Positions 9,101 to 20,212 are shown, counted from the stretch's first letter. The stretch is DNA of 64,000 bases from Sodalis ligni (GCF_016865525.2 NZ_CP075169.1:1550337-1614336); one strand, 5' to 3'. The notes: generated by a model from the sequence alone, not told the origin. Numbers and translations: made by a program.

Positions 9101-10059
9101 ACCTCGATTCCCTTGGCCTGCAAATCCGCGTGATAAGACGAACGGACAAAAGGACCGCACGCCGCATGGGTAAAGCCCATCGCCAATGCTTCCCCCTTCA
9201 TGTCGTCGAACTCCTGCGGGCTGACATAACGCTTCACCGCCAGGTGATGCCGGCTGGGTTGCAGATATTGGCCGAGCGTCAGCATGGTCACGCCATGACG
9301 GCGCAGGTCGCGCATGACTTCAATGATTTCTTCGTTGGTTTCGCCGAGTCCTACCATTAGTCCGGATTTGGTCGGCAGTTCCGGATTCGCTTCTTTAAAG
9401 CGCTCCAGCAGCTTCAGGGACCAGGAGTAGTCGGCGCCGGGGCGCACCTGGCGATAAAGCCGCGGCACGTTTTCCAGATTATGGTTGAAGACGTCCGGCG
9501 GCGAGGTGTTGATGATTTCCAACGCGCGATCCATGCGGCCGCGAAAATCCGGCACCAGCGTTTCTATTTTGATGGTGGGGTTTTTGGCCCGGATGGCGCT
9601 GATGCAATCGGCAAAATGCCTGGCGCCGCCATCGCGTAAATCGTCGCGATCCACCGAGGTCACCACCACGTAACGCAGACCCATCTCCGCGATGGTTTGG
9701 GCCAGTTTTTCCGGCTCGCCGGCGTCCGGCGACGTGGGCCGGCCATGGGCCACATCGCAGAAAGGGCACCGGCGGGTGCAGATGGCGCCGAGGATCATAA
9801 AGGTGGCGGTGCCGTGATTAAAACACTCCGCCAGGTTAGGACAGGAAGCTTCTTCGCAGACTGAGTGAAGACCGTTTTTGCGCATCGCGGCCTTTATTCC
9901 CTGGATACGCGTGGAATCCGACGGCAGTTTGATCTTCATCCATTCCGGTTTGCGCAACAGCTCTTGCCGCTCAACCGCCACGGTTTTAACCGGAATCAAG
10001 GCCATTTTGTCGGCGTCACGGTATTTAACGCCGCGTTCCATCTGTATCGGTTTAGTCAT
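9094..10059 (-). CDS. lipA: Lipoyl synthase LipA
   Basis: Radical-SAM enzyme that inserts two sulfurs into octanoyl groups on lipoyl domains of 2-oxoacid dehydrogenases and the glycine cleavage H protein. The 321-residue length equals E. coli LipA. Both iron-sulfur cluster sites are intact: Cys68/73/79 for the auxiliary cluster and CTRRCPFC (Cys94/98/101) for the SAM cluster. The terminal Ser of the RSSYHA motif is present. It lies downstream of lipB on the same strand; the ybeF regulator found between them in E. coli is absent. Confidence 0.96.
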   Translation of the reverse strand: MTKPIQMERGVKYRDADKMALIPVKTVAVERQELLRKPEWMKIKLPSDSTRIQGIKAAMRKNGLHSVCEEASCPNLAECFNHGTATFMILGAICTRRCPFCDVAHGRPTSPDAGEPEKLAQTIAEMGLRYVVVTSVDRDDLRDGGARHFADCISAIRAKNPTIKIETLVPDFRGRMDRALEIINTSPPDVFNHNLENVPRLYRQVRPGADYSWSLKLLERFKEANPELPTKSGLMVGLGETNEEIIEVMRDLRRHGVTMLTLGQYLQPSRHHLAVKRYVSPQEFDDMKGEALAMGFTHAACGPFVRSSYHADLQAKGIEVK

Positions 10060-10153
10060 AATGTAGCGGATCCCGTCCCTAAAGTACCGAAATGAACCTT
10101 TTCATCCGGACTGTTACGTGGTTGTTCAACTTTATTTGATAAAACGTCAAAAA

Positions 10154-10855
10154 TTATAACATGTTTGACGCCGGCGGTGCATGCACTTCAGGCTCTGTTG
10201 GGTAATCTTCCCTACGCCATGGCAGGATCTCGGCGGCGGGGCCCTTTAACAAGGCGAGAAAAGATTCAATCAGCACCGGCGCGACATCGGCCGTTTGCAC
10301 TCCGGGGACATAGTCGCTTACCTGGGTCATGCGCAATCCGGCATAGCCGCAGGGGTTGATGCGCAGGAACGGCGAGAGATCCATGGCGATATTCAACGCC
10401 AGGCCGTGGAAAGAGCAGCCTTTGCGGATGCGCAGCCCCAGGGAACAGATTTTGGCATCCCCCACGTATACCCCCGGCGCATCAGCACGGGCGCGGGCGC
10501 TGATATCAAAGCGGGCCAGCGTCGCCACTACCGTGTCTTCCAATAGAGTGACCAGTTGCCTGACCCCGAGTTTACGGCGTTTCAGATCGAGCAATACATA
10601 CATAACCTGCTGTCCGGGGCCGTGAAAGGTGACCTGGCCGCCGCGATCGCTTTGTATGACCGGAATGGCTCCCGGCTGCAGAATATGTTCGGCCTTGCCG
10701 GCCTGTCCCTGGGTAAAGACCTGGGGATGCTGCACCAGCCATATTTCATCCGGCGTGTCAGAGCCGCGGCGATTGGTGAAGCGATGCATCGCCTGCGACA
10801 CCACGTCATAGGGCTGCAGATCCAACTGACGAATAATGATGTTATCCGATGACAC
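10154..10855 (-). CDS. lipB: Octanoyl-[ACP]-protein N-octanoyltransferase LipB
   Basis: Transfers octanoate from acyl carrier protein to lipoyl domains, the first step of de novo lipoate synthesis, supplying LipA. The 233-residue protein carries the catalytic pair Lys135 (GDAKICSLG) and Cys169 (NPCGYAGL) and the substrate-binding [12 protein letters not shown]. It sits directly behind ybeD with a 14-base gap, as in E. coli, and is probably co-transcribed with it. Confidence 0.95.
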   Translation of the reverse strand: MSSDNIIIRQLDLQPYDVVSQAMHRFTNRRGSDTPDEIWLVQHPQVFTQGQAGKAEHILQPGAIPVIQSDRGGQVTFHGPGQQVMYVLLDLKRRKLGVRQLVTLLEDTVVATLARFDISARARADAPGVYVGDAKICSLGLRIRKGCSFHGLALNIAMDLSPFLRINPCGYAGLRMTQVSDYVPGVQTADVAPVLIESFLALLKGPAAEILPWRREDYPTEPEVHAPPASNML

Positions 10856-10869
10856 AGGCAGCTCCCCGT

Positions 10870-11133
10870 TTACAAAACCATGCGGACCATCTCGATCTTG
10901 CCCAATTCCTCATACAACGCCTCCACCTGCTCGATATGCGTAGCGGTGATAGTAATGGAAACCGCGTGATAATTGCCCTTGCTGCTCGGTTTGACCTCAG
11001 GGATATAATCGCCGGGCGCATGGCGCTGCACCACTTCCACCACATCGTCAACCAGCTCGGGACGCGCGACGCCCATGACTTTATAGGTGAACGGGCAGGG
11101 GAATTCGAGCAGTTCATTCAGTTTGGTTTTCAT
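10870..11133 (-). CDS. ybeD: YbeD, DUF493 regulatory-fold protein
   Basis: An 87-residue conserved protein with an alpha-beta ACT-like fold ([43 protein letters not shown]). Its exact role is unknown; the fixed association with lipB and dacA across enterics suggests a link to lipoate or envelope metabolism. AGCG-GAGCG upstream provides only a weak ribosome binding site. Start and length agree with E. coli YbeD. Confidence 0.92.
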   Translation of the reverse strand: MKTKLNELLEFPCPFTYKVMGVARPELVDDVVEVVQRHAPGDYIPEVKPSSKGNYHAVSITITATHIEQVEALYEELGKIEMVRMVL

Positions 11134-11195
11134 TAGCGCTCCGCTCCGGATAGCGTATATATCCCGGCAAAACCCAGAGGCGGTATGCAGGAATA

Positions 11196-11227
11196 CAAAA
11201 ATGACACACCCGCGATAGCGGGTGTGT
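11196..11227 (-). terminator. Terminator after dacA
   Basis: On the minus strand ACACACCCGC-TATC-GCGGGTGTGT, a perfect 10-bp stem, is followed by CATTTTTG. It separates dacA from ybeD-lipB. Confidence 0.85.
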
Positions 11228-11283
11228 TAACAATTGGATCTATTATACGGCGGAGGCTTTAAGCCTGACAAGGAATGCTTCCG

Positions 11284-12495
11284 TTACGCGAACCAGTGGT
11301 GGAACATCAGTTTGATATAATCCACCATCCGGCTGAAGATATTGCCTTCTTTAACTTCATTCAGTACCACCAGGGGGTGCTGATCGATAATCTTTCCATC
11401 GAGCTGAAAATTGATGGTGCCCACCTGCTGATTCAGGGCCAGCGGCGCGTGCAGCTCGGTCTTGTCAAGGGTATAGCTGGCTTTCAGATCTTTCATGCGT
11501 CCGCGGGGAATGGTGAGATAGGCATCTTTATCCACGCCCAGCTTGACAATATCGGTATCGCCGAACCAGACCGGCTCGGAGGCAAATTCTTTACCGGCTT
11601 TCAGCGGCGCCACGGTTTCGAAGAAACGGAACCCCCAGGTCAGCAATTTGCGGGTTTCGTTTTCACGTCCCTTCGGGGAATGGCCGCCCATCACCGCGGA
11701 AATCAGCCGCGTCGGGCCGTCGGTGGCTGAAGCCACCAGGTTGAAACCGGCGGAATCCGTATGGCCGGTTTTGATACCGTCCACGTTCAAATTGGTATCC
11801 CACAATAAACCGTTACGGTTCAATTGACGGATATTGTTGAAGGTAAATTCCCGTTCTTTATAGGTGGCATACTCATCCGGCACGTCGCGGATGAGCGCTT
11901 TGCCGATCATCGCCATATCCCGGGCGGAGCTGAACTGGCCCGGCGCGTCGAGACCGTGCACCGTCTCAAAATGCGTATTGGGCAGGCCCAGGGCGGTGAC
12001 GTAATTATTCATCAGGCTGACAAAGGCATCCTGGCTGCCGGCGACAAAATCCGCCATGGCAACGCAGGCGTCATTGCCCGACTGAAGGATGATCCCCCGG
12101 TTTAACAGAGCCACAGGGACGCGATCCCCCGGTTTGAGGAACATCAATGACGAACCTTTAAATACCGGGTTACCGGTCGCCCAAGCATCCTTATTCACGG
12201 TGACGACGTCGTTGGGGGAGATTTTGCCCGCCTTGATCGCCTGGCCGATGACATAACTGGTCATCATTTTGGTCAGACTGGCCGGATCGCGCCGGCTGTC
12301 GGCATTCTGCTCCGCCAATACCTTGCCGGAGTTGTAATCAATCAGGATATAGGATTCAGCATCAATTTGCGGTACGCCGGGAATCATGGTCTTGAGATTC
12401 ACATCATCCGCCTGGCCGTGGGCCAGGGGGATCAACGCAATGACGGTACTTAACGCTAAGCGCTTGAATAAAAGGTGGGTCATTTCTTTATTCAT
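11284..12495 (-). CDS. dacA: D-alanyl-D-alanine carboxypeptidase PBP5
   Basis: Removes the terminal D-Ala from peptidoglycan pentapeptides in the periplasm and so controls cross-linking and cell shape. The 403-residue protein has a signal peptide (about 1-28), the catalytic SxxK motif Ser73-Leu-Thr-Lys76, SGN (in [11 protein letters not shown]), KTG (in [12 protein letters not shown]), a beta-rich PBP5 C-domain and an amphipathic C-terminal anchor helix ([15 protein letters not shown]). It has its own terminator. Met5 is an alternative start. Confidence 0.95.
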   Translation of the reverse strand: MNKEMTHLLFKRLALSTVIALIPLAHGQADDVNLKTMIPGVPQIDAESYILIDYNSGKVLAEQNADSRRDPASLTKMMTSYVIGQAIKAGKISPNDVVTVNKDAWATGNPVFKGSSLMFLKPGDRVPVALLNRGIILQSGNDACVAMADFVAGSQDAFVSLMNNYVTALGLPNTHFETVHGLDAPGQFSSARDMAMIGKALIRDVPDEYATYKEREFTFNNIRQLNRNGLLWDTNLNVDGIKTGHTDSAGFNLVASATDGPTRLISAVMGGHSPKGRENETRKLLTWGFRFFETVAPLKAGKEFASEPVWFGDTDIVKLGVDKDAYLTIPRGRMKDLKASYTLDKTELHAPLALNQQVGTINFQLDGKIIDQHPLVVLNEVKEGNIFSRMVDYIKLMFHHWFA

Positions 12496-12700
12496 GTCAG
12501 GACAACAGCATCCATGGGAGTAAGTTAAAATCGTGCCACACTATAGCAGATGTATAAAAGAGCGGCACCAGACAATCGATTCTCTGGTAAAGGAGAACCT
12601 TTTAAGAATGTTTCAGGGTTCCGGGCATTAAAACCCCGGCCGCTGCGGCCCGGCCGGAGCCAGCGCCGGGTTGGGATCCGGCCGGGAAACGGCGCCGCAT

Positions 12701-13888
12701 TTACTCCGGCGCAGCGGTTATAAATGACTGCTGCTGCGCTTCGCTGGTTAACCGCTGCTGCAGCGCGGCGGCCTGCTGGCGGCTGCTGAACGGGCCAAGC
12801 TGGACCCGATAAAGGTTGCCGTTGGCGGTCACTTTGCCCGGAACGCCAAAACGCTCGCCGAGGGTCTTTTGCCAGGCCAGCGCGCGCTGTTTATCCCCCA
12901 GCGCGCCCACCTGTACCACGTAGCGGCCGGATGCCGGGGCAGTCGCCGCGGCGGAGACATGGGTCTTCGTATAGGTCGCGGCCGGGGCGGCGGAAGCATG
13001 GGACGGCGTATAGGTTGCGGCCGGCGCGGCGGACGTATGGGACGGCTGGTAAGTCGCTGCCGGCTGCGGTGCGGCGGGGGCTGGTTCATCAGACTCCACT
13101 ACGCCGGCCGGCAGCGGGGTGGGCCTGCCCAGAAAACCGCTGCCGGAGCCGGAAGCGGACGGCGCGGGGGCCATATCGGGCTCAGCAGGCACCGGGTCCG
13201 CCACCGGGCGGATAGCCGGCGCAGGCGCCGTTCCCGAGGCGACGCGCGTATCATCCACGGGGGCGGACGACTGCATCGCGCCCGGCGACGGGGCATCCAG
13301 GTTCGGGCGGGGCGGCAGCGCATAGTTCTGTTTGGCCACCACGGTGCCGATGGTGCCCGGCCCGGACAACGTGCCGTCCGGGGCGACCTGGATGAAATCC
13401 ACCTTGACCGTGGTTTGATTGGAGATATTGAGCCGTTCGGCGGCGGCCTCCGTCAGGTCGATAATCCGTCCGGGCGTATAGGGCCCGCGATCGTTGACCC
13501 GCACCACCAGCTGGCGGCCGTTGCTCAGATTGGTCACCCTCACATAGCTTGGCAGGGGCAGGGTCGGGTGCGCGGCGGCCAGGGCCTGCGCATCGAAGGG
13601 TTCGCCGTTGGCGGTGGTGGTGCCGTTGTGCTCGGCGCCATAAGAGGAGGCCAGCCCGGTTTCACTGAAATTCTGCGGATTTTTGACGATACGGTAGGTC
13701 TTGCCGCCCATCTCGTAGTCTTGGCCGGTATTGGGGTTATAGGGTTCATAGCGCGGCTCCACGCCGCTGATTTCCACTACCGGGCCGTTATAGGCCGGTG
13801 CGGAGGATTGCTGCGGTGTTTCAGTGGTCGTGGTACATGCCGTGAGCAATAGCCCAATCACGCCGATCCAGTGCCATTCCTTCCGCAT
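12701..13888 (-). CDS. rlpA: Septal-ring lytic transglycosylase RlpA
   Basis: Outer-membrane lipoprotein (lipobox LLTACTT, Cys about 18) with a double-psi beta-barrel (about 80-170; GLASSYGAEHNGTTTANGEPFD, RVNDRGPYTPGRIIDLTEAAA) and a C-terminal SPOR domain (about 315-395; GRYVVQVGALGDKQRA) that binds denuded septal glycan. Members of the family cleave such glycan strands or aid separation. The linker is Pro/Ala-rich and holds three copies of a 13-residue repeat (SAAPAATYTPSHA-type). It is followed by dacA and preceded by rodA with a 9-base gap. Length 395 is slightly over the E. coli protein because of the linker. Confidence 0.92.
   Translation of the reverse strand: MRKEWHWIGVIGLLLTACTTTTETPQQSSAPAYNGPVVEISGVEPRYEPYNPNTGQDYEMGGKTYRIVKNPQNFSETGLASSYGAEHNGTTTANGEPFDAQALAAAHPTLPLPSYVRVTNLSNGRQLVVRVNDRGPYTPGRIIDLTEAAAERLNISNQTTVKVDFIQVAPDGTLSGPGTIGTVVAKQNYALPPRPNLDAPSPGAMQSSAPVDDTRVASGTAPAPAIRPVADPVPAEPDMAPAPSASGSGSGFLGRPTPLPAGVVESDEPAPAAPQPAATYQPSHTSAAPAATYTPSHASAAPAATYTKTHVSAAATAPASGRYVVQVGALGDKQRALAWQKTLGERFGVPGKVTANGNLYRVQLGPFSSRQQAAALQQRLTSEAQQQSFITAAPE
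12950..13066 (-). repeat. 39-bp repeats in the rlpA linker
   Basis: Three copies of a 39-bp unit encode SAAPAATYTPSHA-type peptides in the Pro/Ala-rich linker between the barrel and SPOR domains of RlpA. Confidence 0.7.
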
Positions 13889-13897
13889 TGCTCACCT

Positions 13898-15018
13898 CTA
13901 TAAATTTTTAGACAGCATCTTCCGATGAGTATGTATCGACATGACGATACCAAACCCCGCCATAAGCACAATCAGGGCCGAGCCGCCGTAGCTTACCAGG
14001 GGCAGCGGTACGCCGACCACCGGTAAGATACCACTTACCATGCCGATATTCACGAAGACATAAACGAACAGAATCAGCATCAGCCCCCCCGCCATTACGC
14101 GGCCAAAGGTGGTTTGCGCCTTGGCGGCAATCACCAGTCCGCGCATGATTACGCATAGATATAGACCTAATAACACCAGAGCGCCAATCAGTCCGAGTTC
14201 TTCTCCCAGTACCGCGAAAATGAAATCGGTATGGCGTTCCGGCAAAAACTCCAATTGGGATTGGGTGCCCTGCAGCCAGCCTTTGCCGCTTAAGCCGCCT
14301 GAACCGATGGCGATTTTGGATTGGATGATATGGTAGCCCGCCCCTAGTGGATCGGTTTCCGGATCCAACAGCATCATTACCCGCTCCCGCTGGTAATCAT
14401 GCATCAAAAAGAACCACAGTATGGGAATAAAGGCCGCCACCAGCAGCGCCGCCAGGATAATAAGCTTCCAGCTCATCCCGGACAGGAACAGGACAAACAG
14501 CCCCGAGGCGGCAATCAATATGGCGGTGCCCAGATCGGGCTGGGGCGCCCCCAGCAGGGGCGGTACAAAAATCAGTACCAGGGCGATGGCGGGATTTTTC
14601 AGCGAGGGAGGGCAGCTGGTGCGGGTGTAAAACGCGCGACCATCAGCGGCACGGCGATTTTAGCGATTTCCGAAGGCTGAAACCGCACGAAGCCTAAATC
14701 CAGCCAGCGCTGGGCCCCTTTACTGACCTGGCCGAAAGCGTCCACCAGCATCAGCAGCACCAGGCTGATAACATATAAATAGGGGGCCCATGCCTCATAA
14801 ACCCGGGGCGGCACCTGCGCCAGCCCCAGCATGATCAGCAGGCCCATCACGATCTGGCCGATCTTGCGTTCCATCATGCCCACATCCTGGCCGCTGGCGC
14901 TCCATATAACGATGGCGCTGTAGCCCAGCAGCAGCATTATAAGGAGAAGAAACGGCAAATCGATATGGAGCTTGGCCCAGAACGTCCCGTTTTGCTGATT
15001 ATCCGTCATGTCGTTCAA
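13898..15018 (-). pseudogene. rodA: Rod-shape SEDS glycosyltransferase RodA, frameshifted
   Basis: Peptidoglycan polymerase of the elongasome and partner of PBP2. The first part (15018-14599) ends ...[13 protein letters not shown] and then runs into a stop. The second part resumes in another frame with [21 protein letters not shown] and continues to [11 protein letters not shown] at 13898. Adding one T on the coding strand in the run at 14630-14633 (A4 on the plus strand, A5 expected) joins both into a 373-residue protein close to E. coli RodA (370). Everything else, including [10 protein letters not shown], is intact. Start at 15018 overlaps the mrdA stop by 4 bases. Either a sequencing error or a true knock-out. 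Confidence 0.9.
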
Positions 15019-16919
15019 TCACCTTCGGTACCGGGCTGAGCGGGCTGCTCGGCCGGTAAGTTAATCGTGTTGTCGCCCAACATGATATGATCAAGGATCT
15101 GGCGGGCGATCGTTCCCACCGCCGGACCGACCCCGCCGTTTTCCAGCACCACCACCACCGCCACCTCGGGCTTGTCATAAGGCGCGAATGCCGTCATCAA
15201 TTTATGGTCGCGCAGGCGCTCGGCAATTTTATGCGCATTATAGACCTCATTGGCCTTCAGGCCGTAAACCTGGGCGGTGCCTGATTTGGCCGCCACCTTA
15301 TAAGGCGCATCGGAAAAATTCTTGCGGGCGGTGCCGTTCGGCCGGTTGGCCACCCCGAACATACCGTCTTTGGCAATTTCCCAATAACCGGAATGAGGAT
15401 CGCCGATTTGGACATGTTCCTGCTGCTGGTAAGGAACCAGCTTACCGTTCTCTCGGGTACTGTACAGCAGATGGGGGACCCGCACCGCGCCATCATTGAT
15501 AAGGGACATCAGCGCCTTGGACATCTGAATCGGCGTTGCGGTCCAATAGCCCTGCCCGATGCCCACCGGGATGGTATCGCCAAGATACCAGGGTTTTTTA
15601 AAGCGCTGCAGTTTCCATTCACGGGTCGGCATGACCCCGGCGCGCTCTTCCGAAAGGTCGATGCCGGTTAACGAGCCATAGCCGAATTTCGACATCCATT
15701 CCGAAAGCCGGTCGATACCCAAATCATAAGCCACCTGATAGAAAAAGGTATCCGCCGATTCCTCCAGGGCTTTGGTGACGTTAAGCTTGCCGTGTCCCCA
15801 TTTTTTCCAGTCGCGATAGCGCTTATCCGATCCGGGCAACTGCCACCAGCCGGGATCGAACAGCGTAAAGTTTTTGTTGATGACGCCCAGGGTCATGGCA
15901 GACACCGATATATAGGGCTTAACCGTCGAGGCGGGAGGATAGACCCCCTGAGTGGCGCGATTGATTAACGGCCGGTTTTCATCCTCCAGCAAACTCCGGT
16001 ACTCTTTGCCGGAGATGCCGTCCACGAACAGGTTAGGATCGTAACTGGGATTGGACACCAGCGCGCGGATGCCGCCGTCGCGGGGGTCCGCCACCACCAC
16101 CGCCGACCGGCTGCCCGCCAGCAGTTGCTCGATATAGATTTGCAGGTGCAAATCCAGCGTCAGGTAAATGTCCTTGCCAGCTTGCGGCGGCTGTTCATGC
16201 AGTTGGCGAATAACCCGGCCGCGATTATTGACTTCCACCTCTTCGTAACCGGTTTTGCCGTGCAGGACGCTTTCATAATACCGTTCGATACCCAGTTTAC
16301 CGATATCATTAGTAGCGGCATAGTTCGCCAGGATGCCTTCTTTGTCCAGTCGCTCCACGTCCTTGTCATTGATTTTGGAAACGTAACCGATGACGTGGGT
16401 CAGGGCGGATCCATAAGGATAATAGCGGCGCTGGTAGCCTTTGACTTCCACCCCTGGAAAATTGAACTGATTCACGGCGAAGCGGGCCTGTTCCACGTCG
16501 GTCAGTCCAACCTTAAGCGGTATCGAGGTAAAACGATGGGATCGTTTACGTTCTTTTTGAAAATTGGCGATGTCGTCGTCAGTGAGATCGACAATGGGCC
16601 TGAGGGCCTTGATGGTGCCCTGCAGATCGTCGACTTTTTCAGGCATCAGCTCGAGCTGGTAAATGGTGCGGTTCAGCGCCAGCGGAATGCCGTTGCGATC
16701 GTAAATGATACCGCGGCTGGGGGCGATGGGCACCAGTTTGATCCGGTTCTCGTTGGACCGGGTGCGATAATCCTCAAAACGGGTAATCTGCAGATGGTAA
16801 AGATTGACCACCAGAATCCCGCTTAATAGCAGGATACCTAAAAATGCCACCAGCGCGCGGCGAATGAACAGTGCCGACTCAGCCGAATAGTCGCGAAAGG
16901 GGTTATGATCTATTTTCAT
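15015..16919 (-). CDS. mrdA: Peptidoglycan transpeptidase PBP2
   Basis: Class B penicillin-binding protein that cross-links glycan during cell elongation together with RodA. The 634-residue protein has one N-terminal membrane helix (about 22-42), the dimerisation domain (SRGIIYDRNGIPLALN), and a transpeptidase domain with STVK (Ser331, Lys334), SADTF (SxN-type motif) and KSGTAQ. Length and start agree with E. coli MrdA. It overlaps rodA by the ATGA-type junction and follows rlmH by 46 bases, forming the conserved rlmH-mrdA-rodA-rlpA order. Confidence 0.95.
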   Translation of the reverse strand: MKIDHNPFRDYSAESALFIRRALVAFLGILLLSGILVVNLYHLQITRFEDYRTRSNENRIKLVPIAPSRGIIYDRNGIPLALNRTIYQLELMPEKVDDLQGTIKALRPIVDLTDDDIANFQKERKRSHRFTSIPLKVGLTDVEQARFAVNQFNFPGVEVKGYQRRYYPYGSALTHVIGYVSKINDKDVERLDKEGILANYAATNDIGKLGIERYYESVLHGKTGYEEVEVNNRGRVIRQLHEQPPQAGKDIYLTLDLHLQIYIEQLLAGSRSAVVVADPRDGGIRALVSNPSYDPNLFVDGISGKEYRSLLEDENRPLINRATQGVYPPASTVKPYISVSAMTLGVINKNFTLFDPGWWQLPGSDKRYRDWKKWGHGKLNVTKALEESADTFFYQVAYDLGIDRLSEWMSKFGYGSLTGIDLSEERAGVMPTREWKLQRFKKPWYLGDTIPVGIGQGYWTATPIQMSKALMSLINDGAVRVPHLLYSTRENGKLVPYQQQEHVQIGDPHSGYWEIAKDGMFGVANRPNGTARKNFSDAPYKVAAKSGTAQVYGLKANEVYNAHKIAERLRDHKLMTAFAPYDKPEVAVVVVLENGGVGPAVGTIARQILDHIMLGDNTINLPAEQPAQPGTEGD

Positions 16920-16965
16920 TCCGCGAGATTATACTCAATAGCTTTCAAGTTGCATCTTCACCGGA

Positions 16966-17436
16966 TCATTCCCGATGATAAGGATGGTTGGTGGTAATGC
17001 TCCAGGCACGATACAGGCTCTCCGCGACTAACACCCGGACTAAGGGGTGAGGCAAGGTTAACGGCGATAACGACCAGCTCTGTTCCGCCGCCGCTTTGCA
17101 GGCCGGGGCCAGCCCTTCGGGACCGCCAATCAACAGGCTGACATCCCGGCCGTCCTGCTTCCAGCGTTCCAGTTGAAGCGCCAGGAATGGCGTCTCCCAC
17201 GGGGTGCCGGGGATATCCAGCGTCACGATGCGATTGCCTTTACCTACCGCGGCCAACATCAATTCGCCTTCTTTTTCCAAAATCCGACCGATATCGGCGT
17301 TCTTACCCCGTTTGCCGGCCGGGATTTCCGTCAGTTCGAACGGCATGTCTTTCGGAAAGCGGCGCAAATAATCCATAAACCCGGTTTGTACCCAATCCGG
17401 CATCCTGTTGCCCACCGCGATCAGCTGAAGTCTCAC
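16966..17436 (-). CDS. rlmH: 23S rRNA pseudouridine-1915 N3-methyltransferase RlmH
   Basis: SPOUT-class SAM-dependent methyltransferase that modifies pseudouridine 1915 in helix 69 of assembled 70S ribosomes. The 156-residue protein shows the SPOUT knot: [18 protein letters not shown] and the C-terminal [25 protein letters not shown], with the family ending YHRE. The length equals E. coli RlmH (155) within one residue. Three bases separate it from rsfS upstream. Confidence 0.95.
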   Translation of the reverse strand: MRLQLIAVGNRMPDWVQTGFMDYLRRFPKDMPFELTEIPAGKRGKNADIGRILEKEGELMLAAVGKGNRIVTLDIPGTPWETPFLALQLERWKQDGRDVSLLIGGPEGLAPACKAAAEQSWSLSPLTLPHPLVRVLVAESLYRAWSITTNHPYHRE

Positions 17437-17439
17437 CGA

Positions 17440-17757
17440 TCAGCTCCAGAGTTTTTCCAATTCATAAAGCTGACGACTTTCTGCCTGCATCACATGCACG
17501 ATGACATCCCCCAGATCCACCACGATCCAGTCGGCGATTTTTTCGCCCTCTACCCCTAACGGCATCAGGCCCGCGGTGCGGGACTCCTGTACTACGTGAT
17601 CGGCGATGGACATCACATGGCGGCTTGAGGTGCCGGTACAGATCACCATGCAGTCCGTGATGCTGGATTTACCCCGTACGTCCAGGGAAATAATATCCTG
17701 GCCTTTCAAATCATCAATTTTATCAATGACGAAATCTTTGAGCGTGTTACCTTGCAA
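17440..17757 (-). CDS. rsfS: Ribosome silencing factor RsfS
   Basis: Binds ribosomal protein L14 and blocks 50S-30S joining when nutrients are scarce. The start is taken at a TTG (17757), preceded by AGGGGGAACC, which gives [21 protein letters not shown] and exactly 105 residues as in E. coli. An upstream ATG (17814) would add 19 residues that look non-conserved. DUF143 motifs [14 protein letters not shown] and [15 protein letters not shown] are intact. The cobC gene that lies upstream in E. coli is absent, so nadD is the direct neighbour. Confidence 0.93.
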   Translation of the reverse strand: MQGNTLKDFVIDKIDDLKGQDIISLDVRGKSSITDCMVICTGTSSRHVMSIADHVVQESRTAGLMPLGVEGEKIADWIVVDLGDVIVHVMQAESRQLYELEKLWS

Positions 17758-17909
17758 AGGTTCCCCCTTCGGTGTGCTTCGCATCCGCTGCCCTGTGGAA
17801 CACATGTAGGACATCGCAATTCAATGGGTTGATTCCTGCCCGATTACTGACTGGGATCGGCTGGTGCTTAACCGCGAAATAAGCCGCGCAGTATAACACG
17901 GGCGGCACA

Positions 17910-18587
17910 CTAGAGATATAAGCCCTGTTCGTCAATATATCGCTGAACCGACGGCGTCAGCATATCATCGCAACGCAGGCCCTCGTGGCGCCGTTCCCGG
18001 ATTAACGAGGCTGAAATTGACAATTGCGGGGTGGGCGCCAAATAGATAAGCCCGGCGGGTTTCGTTTGCAATTGACCGACATCGGTGGTCAGGCGCGCCT
18101 CAAGCCAGGACTGCAATGCCGGTGTGGACATTTTAGCCCCATAACCCGGGCGGGCGCAAACCAACAGGTGACACTTATCCAATAATTCAAGTCCCCGGTG
18201 CCATTGAGGCAGGGTCAGCAGGGAATCCTGCCCGATGATAAACCCCAGCGGCGCGGTGCGGCCTCGCTCCCGGCGCAATGTTTCGAAGGTGTCCACGGTC
18301 CAGGAGGGGTTATCGCGCCGCAGTTCACGGTCGTCGATATCGAACAATGAGCCGCCGATATCCGCCAGTGCCATTTGCACCATGGCCAGCCGCTGCTGGG
18401 CGCTGGCCTCCGGCTGCGGACGGTGGGGCGGGACATTGTTTGGCAATAGGGTAACGCGTTTAAGCCCCACCAGTTTCGCCAGGGCGATAACCGGTTTGAT
18501 ATGGCCGTAATGTATCGGGTCGAACGTGCCGCCGAACATTGCCGTCAAGGGCGGGGCGGTCAAGGGTTGGGTGACGGTTTCAGACAT
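17910..18587 (-). CDS. nadD: Nicotinate-mononucleotide adenylyltransferase NadD
   Basis: Forms deamido-NAD from nicotinate mononucleotide and ATP in NAD synthesis. The 225-residue protein has the nucleotidyltransferase signature [12 protein letters not shown] and [10 protein letters not shown] (SxxIR-type motif) near the C-terminus. The start at 18587 (MSETVTQPL) overlaps the end of holA by 8 bases, a normal coupled arrangement; an upstream in-frame start at 18665 would add 26 unlikely residues read from holA. Confidence 0.94.
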   Translation of the reverse strand: MSETVTQPLTAPPLTAMFGGTFDPIHYGHIKPVIALAKLVGLKRVTLLPNNVPPHRPQPEASAQQRLAMVQMALADIGGSLFDIDDRELRRDNPSWTVDTFETLRRERGRTAPLGFIIGQDSLLTLPQWHRGLELLDKCHLLVCARPGYGAKMSTPALQSWLEARLTTDVGQLQTKPAGLIYLAPTPQLSISASLIRERRHEGLRCDDMLTPSVQRYIDEQGLYL

Positions 18588-19611
18588 TGATCGGCGTTCC
18601 GGCGGTGATTTTACCGCATAGCAGCAGCGAGAGGGTTTCCAGATCGGACCAGACCGGATAGCCATAATCCTGCTTGAGTGTTATCTCAATGGCGGTCATC
18701 AGCGACACCGCCTGATGCAGCTGGCGTGGCGACAGCCGCTGCAAAGCCGCCGTCAGCAGCGGCCGCCGGGTCTGCCAGACCTTGTGCTGATCAAGCAAGG
18801 AGCGCAATGGCGACTGGTGCATTTGCCGTTGAATTGTCAGTAACAACATCACCTCTCGCTGCAGGCTGCGTAATAAAATCACCGGTTCGCAGGCTTCCTG
18901 CCGCAGCTGCCTGAGTATATGCCCGGCCCGTTTGCTTTTCGCCGCCAGCATGGCGTCCACCCAGTGGAACGGCGTGAAGTGCGCCGCGTCGTTAACCGCG
19001 GTTTCCACCCGCGGCAACGTCAGGCTGCCGTCGGGATAAATCAGCGAAAGGCGTTCCAGGGCCTGGGACAATGCCATCAGGTTGCCTTCATAGCAATAAC
19101 AGAGCAATTGATTCGCGGCGTCGTCCAGGTTGAGCTGCATCGCCTTGGCCCGCAAGGCAGTCCAGCGGGGCAGCTGTCCCTGCTCAGGCGTCATGCAGGC
19201 CACATAGACCCCATCGCGGGCGAGCGCCTTGTACCAGCCGCTGTTTTCCTGGGCGCGGGTTAATTTGGTCCCCCGCAGCATCAATAACAGATCCGGATGA
19301 AGCAGAGTGGACAATTGCGCCAGTTTTTCGCCCAAGGCTGCGTTGGCCCCGTTGTCCGGCAGTATCAGCAATAAGGTCTGCCGGCTGGCGAACAGGCTCA
19401 TTGCCTGGCAAAGGCTGAAAATCTCGTCCCAGTCCACGGACGCATCCAGGGTAAAGCTAAGATGTTCGCAAAAGCCCTGGGATTCCGCCTGGCGGCGTAT
19501 CGCATCGTGGCTTTCCTGCAGCAGCAGCGGATCGTTCCCGAACAGCAAATAACAGGCGCGCAGCGATTCCTGCAACTGCGCGCCGAGCTGCTCGGGGTAA
19601 AGCTTGATCAT
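18580..19611 (-). CDS. holA: DNA polymerase III delta subunit HolA
   Basis: Clamp-loader delta subunit that opens the sliding clamp. The 343-residue length equals E. coli HolA. The N-terminal AAA-like domain ([34 protein letters not shown]) and the [13 protein letters not shown] strand are recognisable. Like other delta subunits it lacks a functional Walker A. Start overlaps the lptE stop by 4 bases, so translation is probably coupled. Confidence 0.94.
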   Translation of the reverse strand: MIKLYPEQLGAQLQESLRACYLLFGNDPLLLQESHDAIRRQAESQGFCEHLSFTLDASVDWDEIFSLCQAMSLFASRQTLLLILPDNGANAALGEKLAQLSTLLHPDLLLMLRGTKLTRAQENSGWYKALARDGVYVACMTPEQGQLPRWTALRAKAMQLNLDDAANQLLCYCYEGNLMALSQALERLSLIYPDGSLTLPRVETAVNDAAHFTPFHWVDAMLAAKSKRAGHILRQLRQEACEPVILLRSLQREVMLLLTIQRQMHQSPLRSLLDQHKVWQTRRPLLTAALQRLSPRQLHQAVSLMTAIEITLKQDYGYPVWSDLETLSLLLCGKITAGTPINV

Positions 19612-20198
19612 TGCGCTTCCTGCGCCGCCAAGGCTTTTTGCAGGGTGATGCTCGCCTGTTTATCGGCCTGCTCCTTGCTGGCCTCCTCGGCGGCATGAAC
19701 CGCCAAAAGCCTGCGCACCAGCTGCTGTGCCGCCTGTTCCCGCATCTCCTGCCGGATAATATCGCTTTCATTATCCTTAGCCAGGGCGGTCAGGGGGTTG
19801 TCGAAGAACGAGCGGAACACCCTGATACTGATGGGGAAGAGATCTTTGCCCGGCGTCAGCACCGTTGCCTGCACATCCAGCACCAATTGGTATTCGGCGG
19901 TTTTACCGTCCTGGAATACCGACACCGTCTCCTGGCTTTCGCTGGCGCCGGTTATGCGTAATGAAGGCAACAGCCGGCTTTTGGCCACGGAGTCGTTGAC
20001 TATCTTCATGTCATTAAGCCGTAATTCCGATCGCACCGCCCGCGTCAGCGGACCATAGGGATCGTAACTGTTCAGGGTTAATGTCTTCAAATCATCGGGG
20101 ACCATGGTATGAGCTCCCGTCCCGCGCAAATGATAACCGCAGCCCGCGGTGACCAGCACCGCGAACCCCAGCAATAATGCCTTCATCCGATGTCGCAC
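19608..20198 (-). CDS. lptE: LPS assembly lipoprotein LptE
   Basis: Outer-membrane lipoprotein that plugs LptD and helps place LPS at the cell surface. The 196-residue protein has lipobox VTAGC (Cys about 19) and the family pattern [46 protein letters not shown] start at 20198 is preferred because AAGGAGG lies 4 bases upstream and the length matches; an ATG at 20186 is the alternative. It follows leuS with a 14-base gap. Confidence 0.92.
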   Translation of the reverse strand: MRHRMKALLLGFAVLVTAGCGYHLRGTGAHTMVPDDLKTLTLNSYDPYGPLTRAVRSELRLNDMKIVNDSVAKSRLLPSLRITGASESQETVSVFQDGKTAEYQLVLDVQATVLTPGKDLFPISIRVFRSFFDNPLTALAKDNESDIIRQEMREQAAQQLVRRLLAVHAAEEASKEQADKQASITLQKALAAQEAQ

Positions 20199-20212
20199 AA
20201 AGCCTCCTTGTC

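Noticed and set aside
12869..13852. 327-codon open frame antisense to rlpA
   Set aside because: Gly/Arg-rich product caused by the Pro/Ala-rich repeats of RlpA on the other strand.
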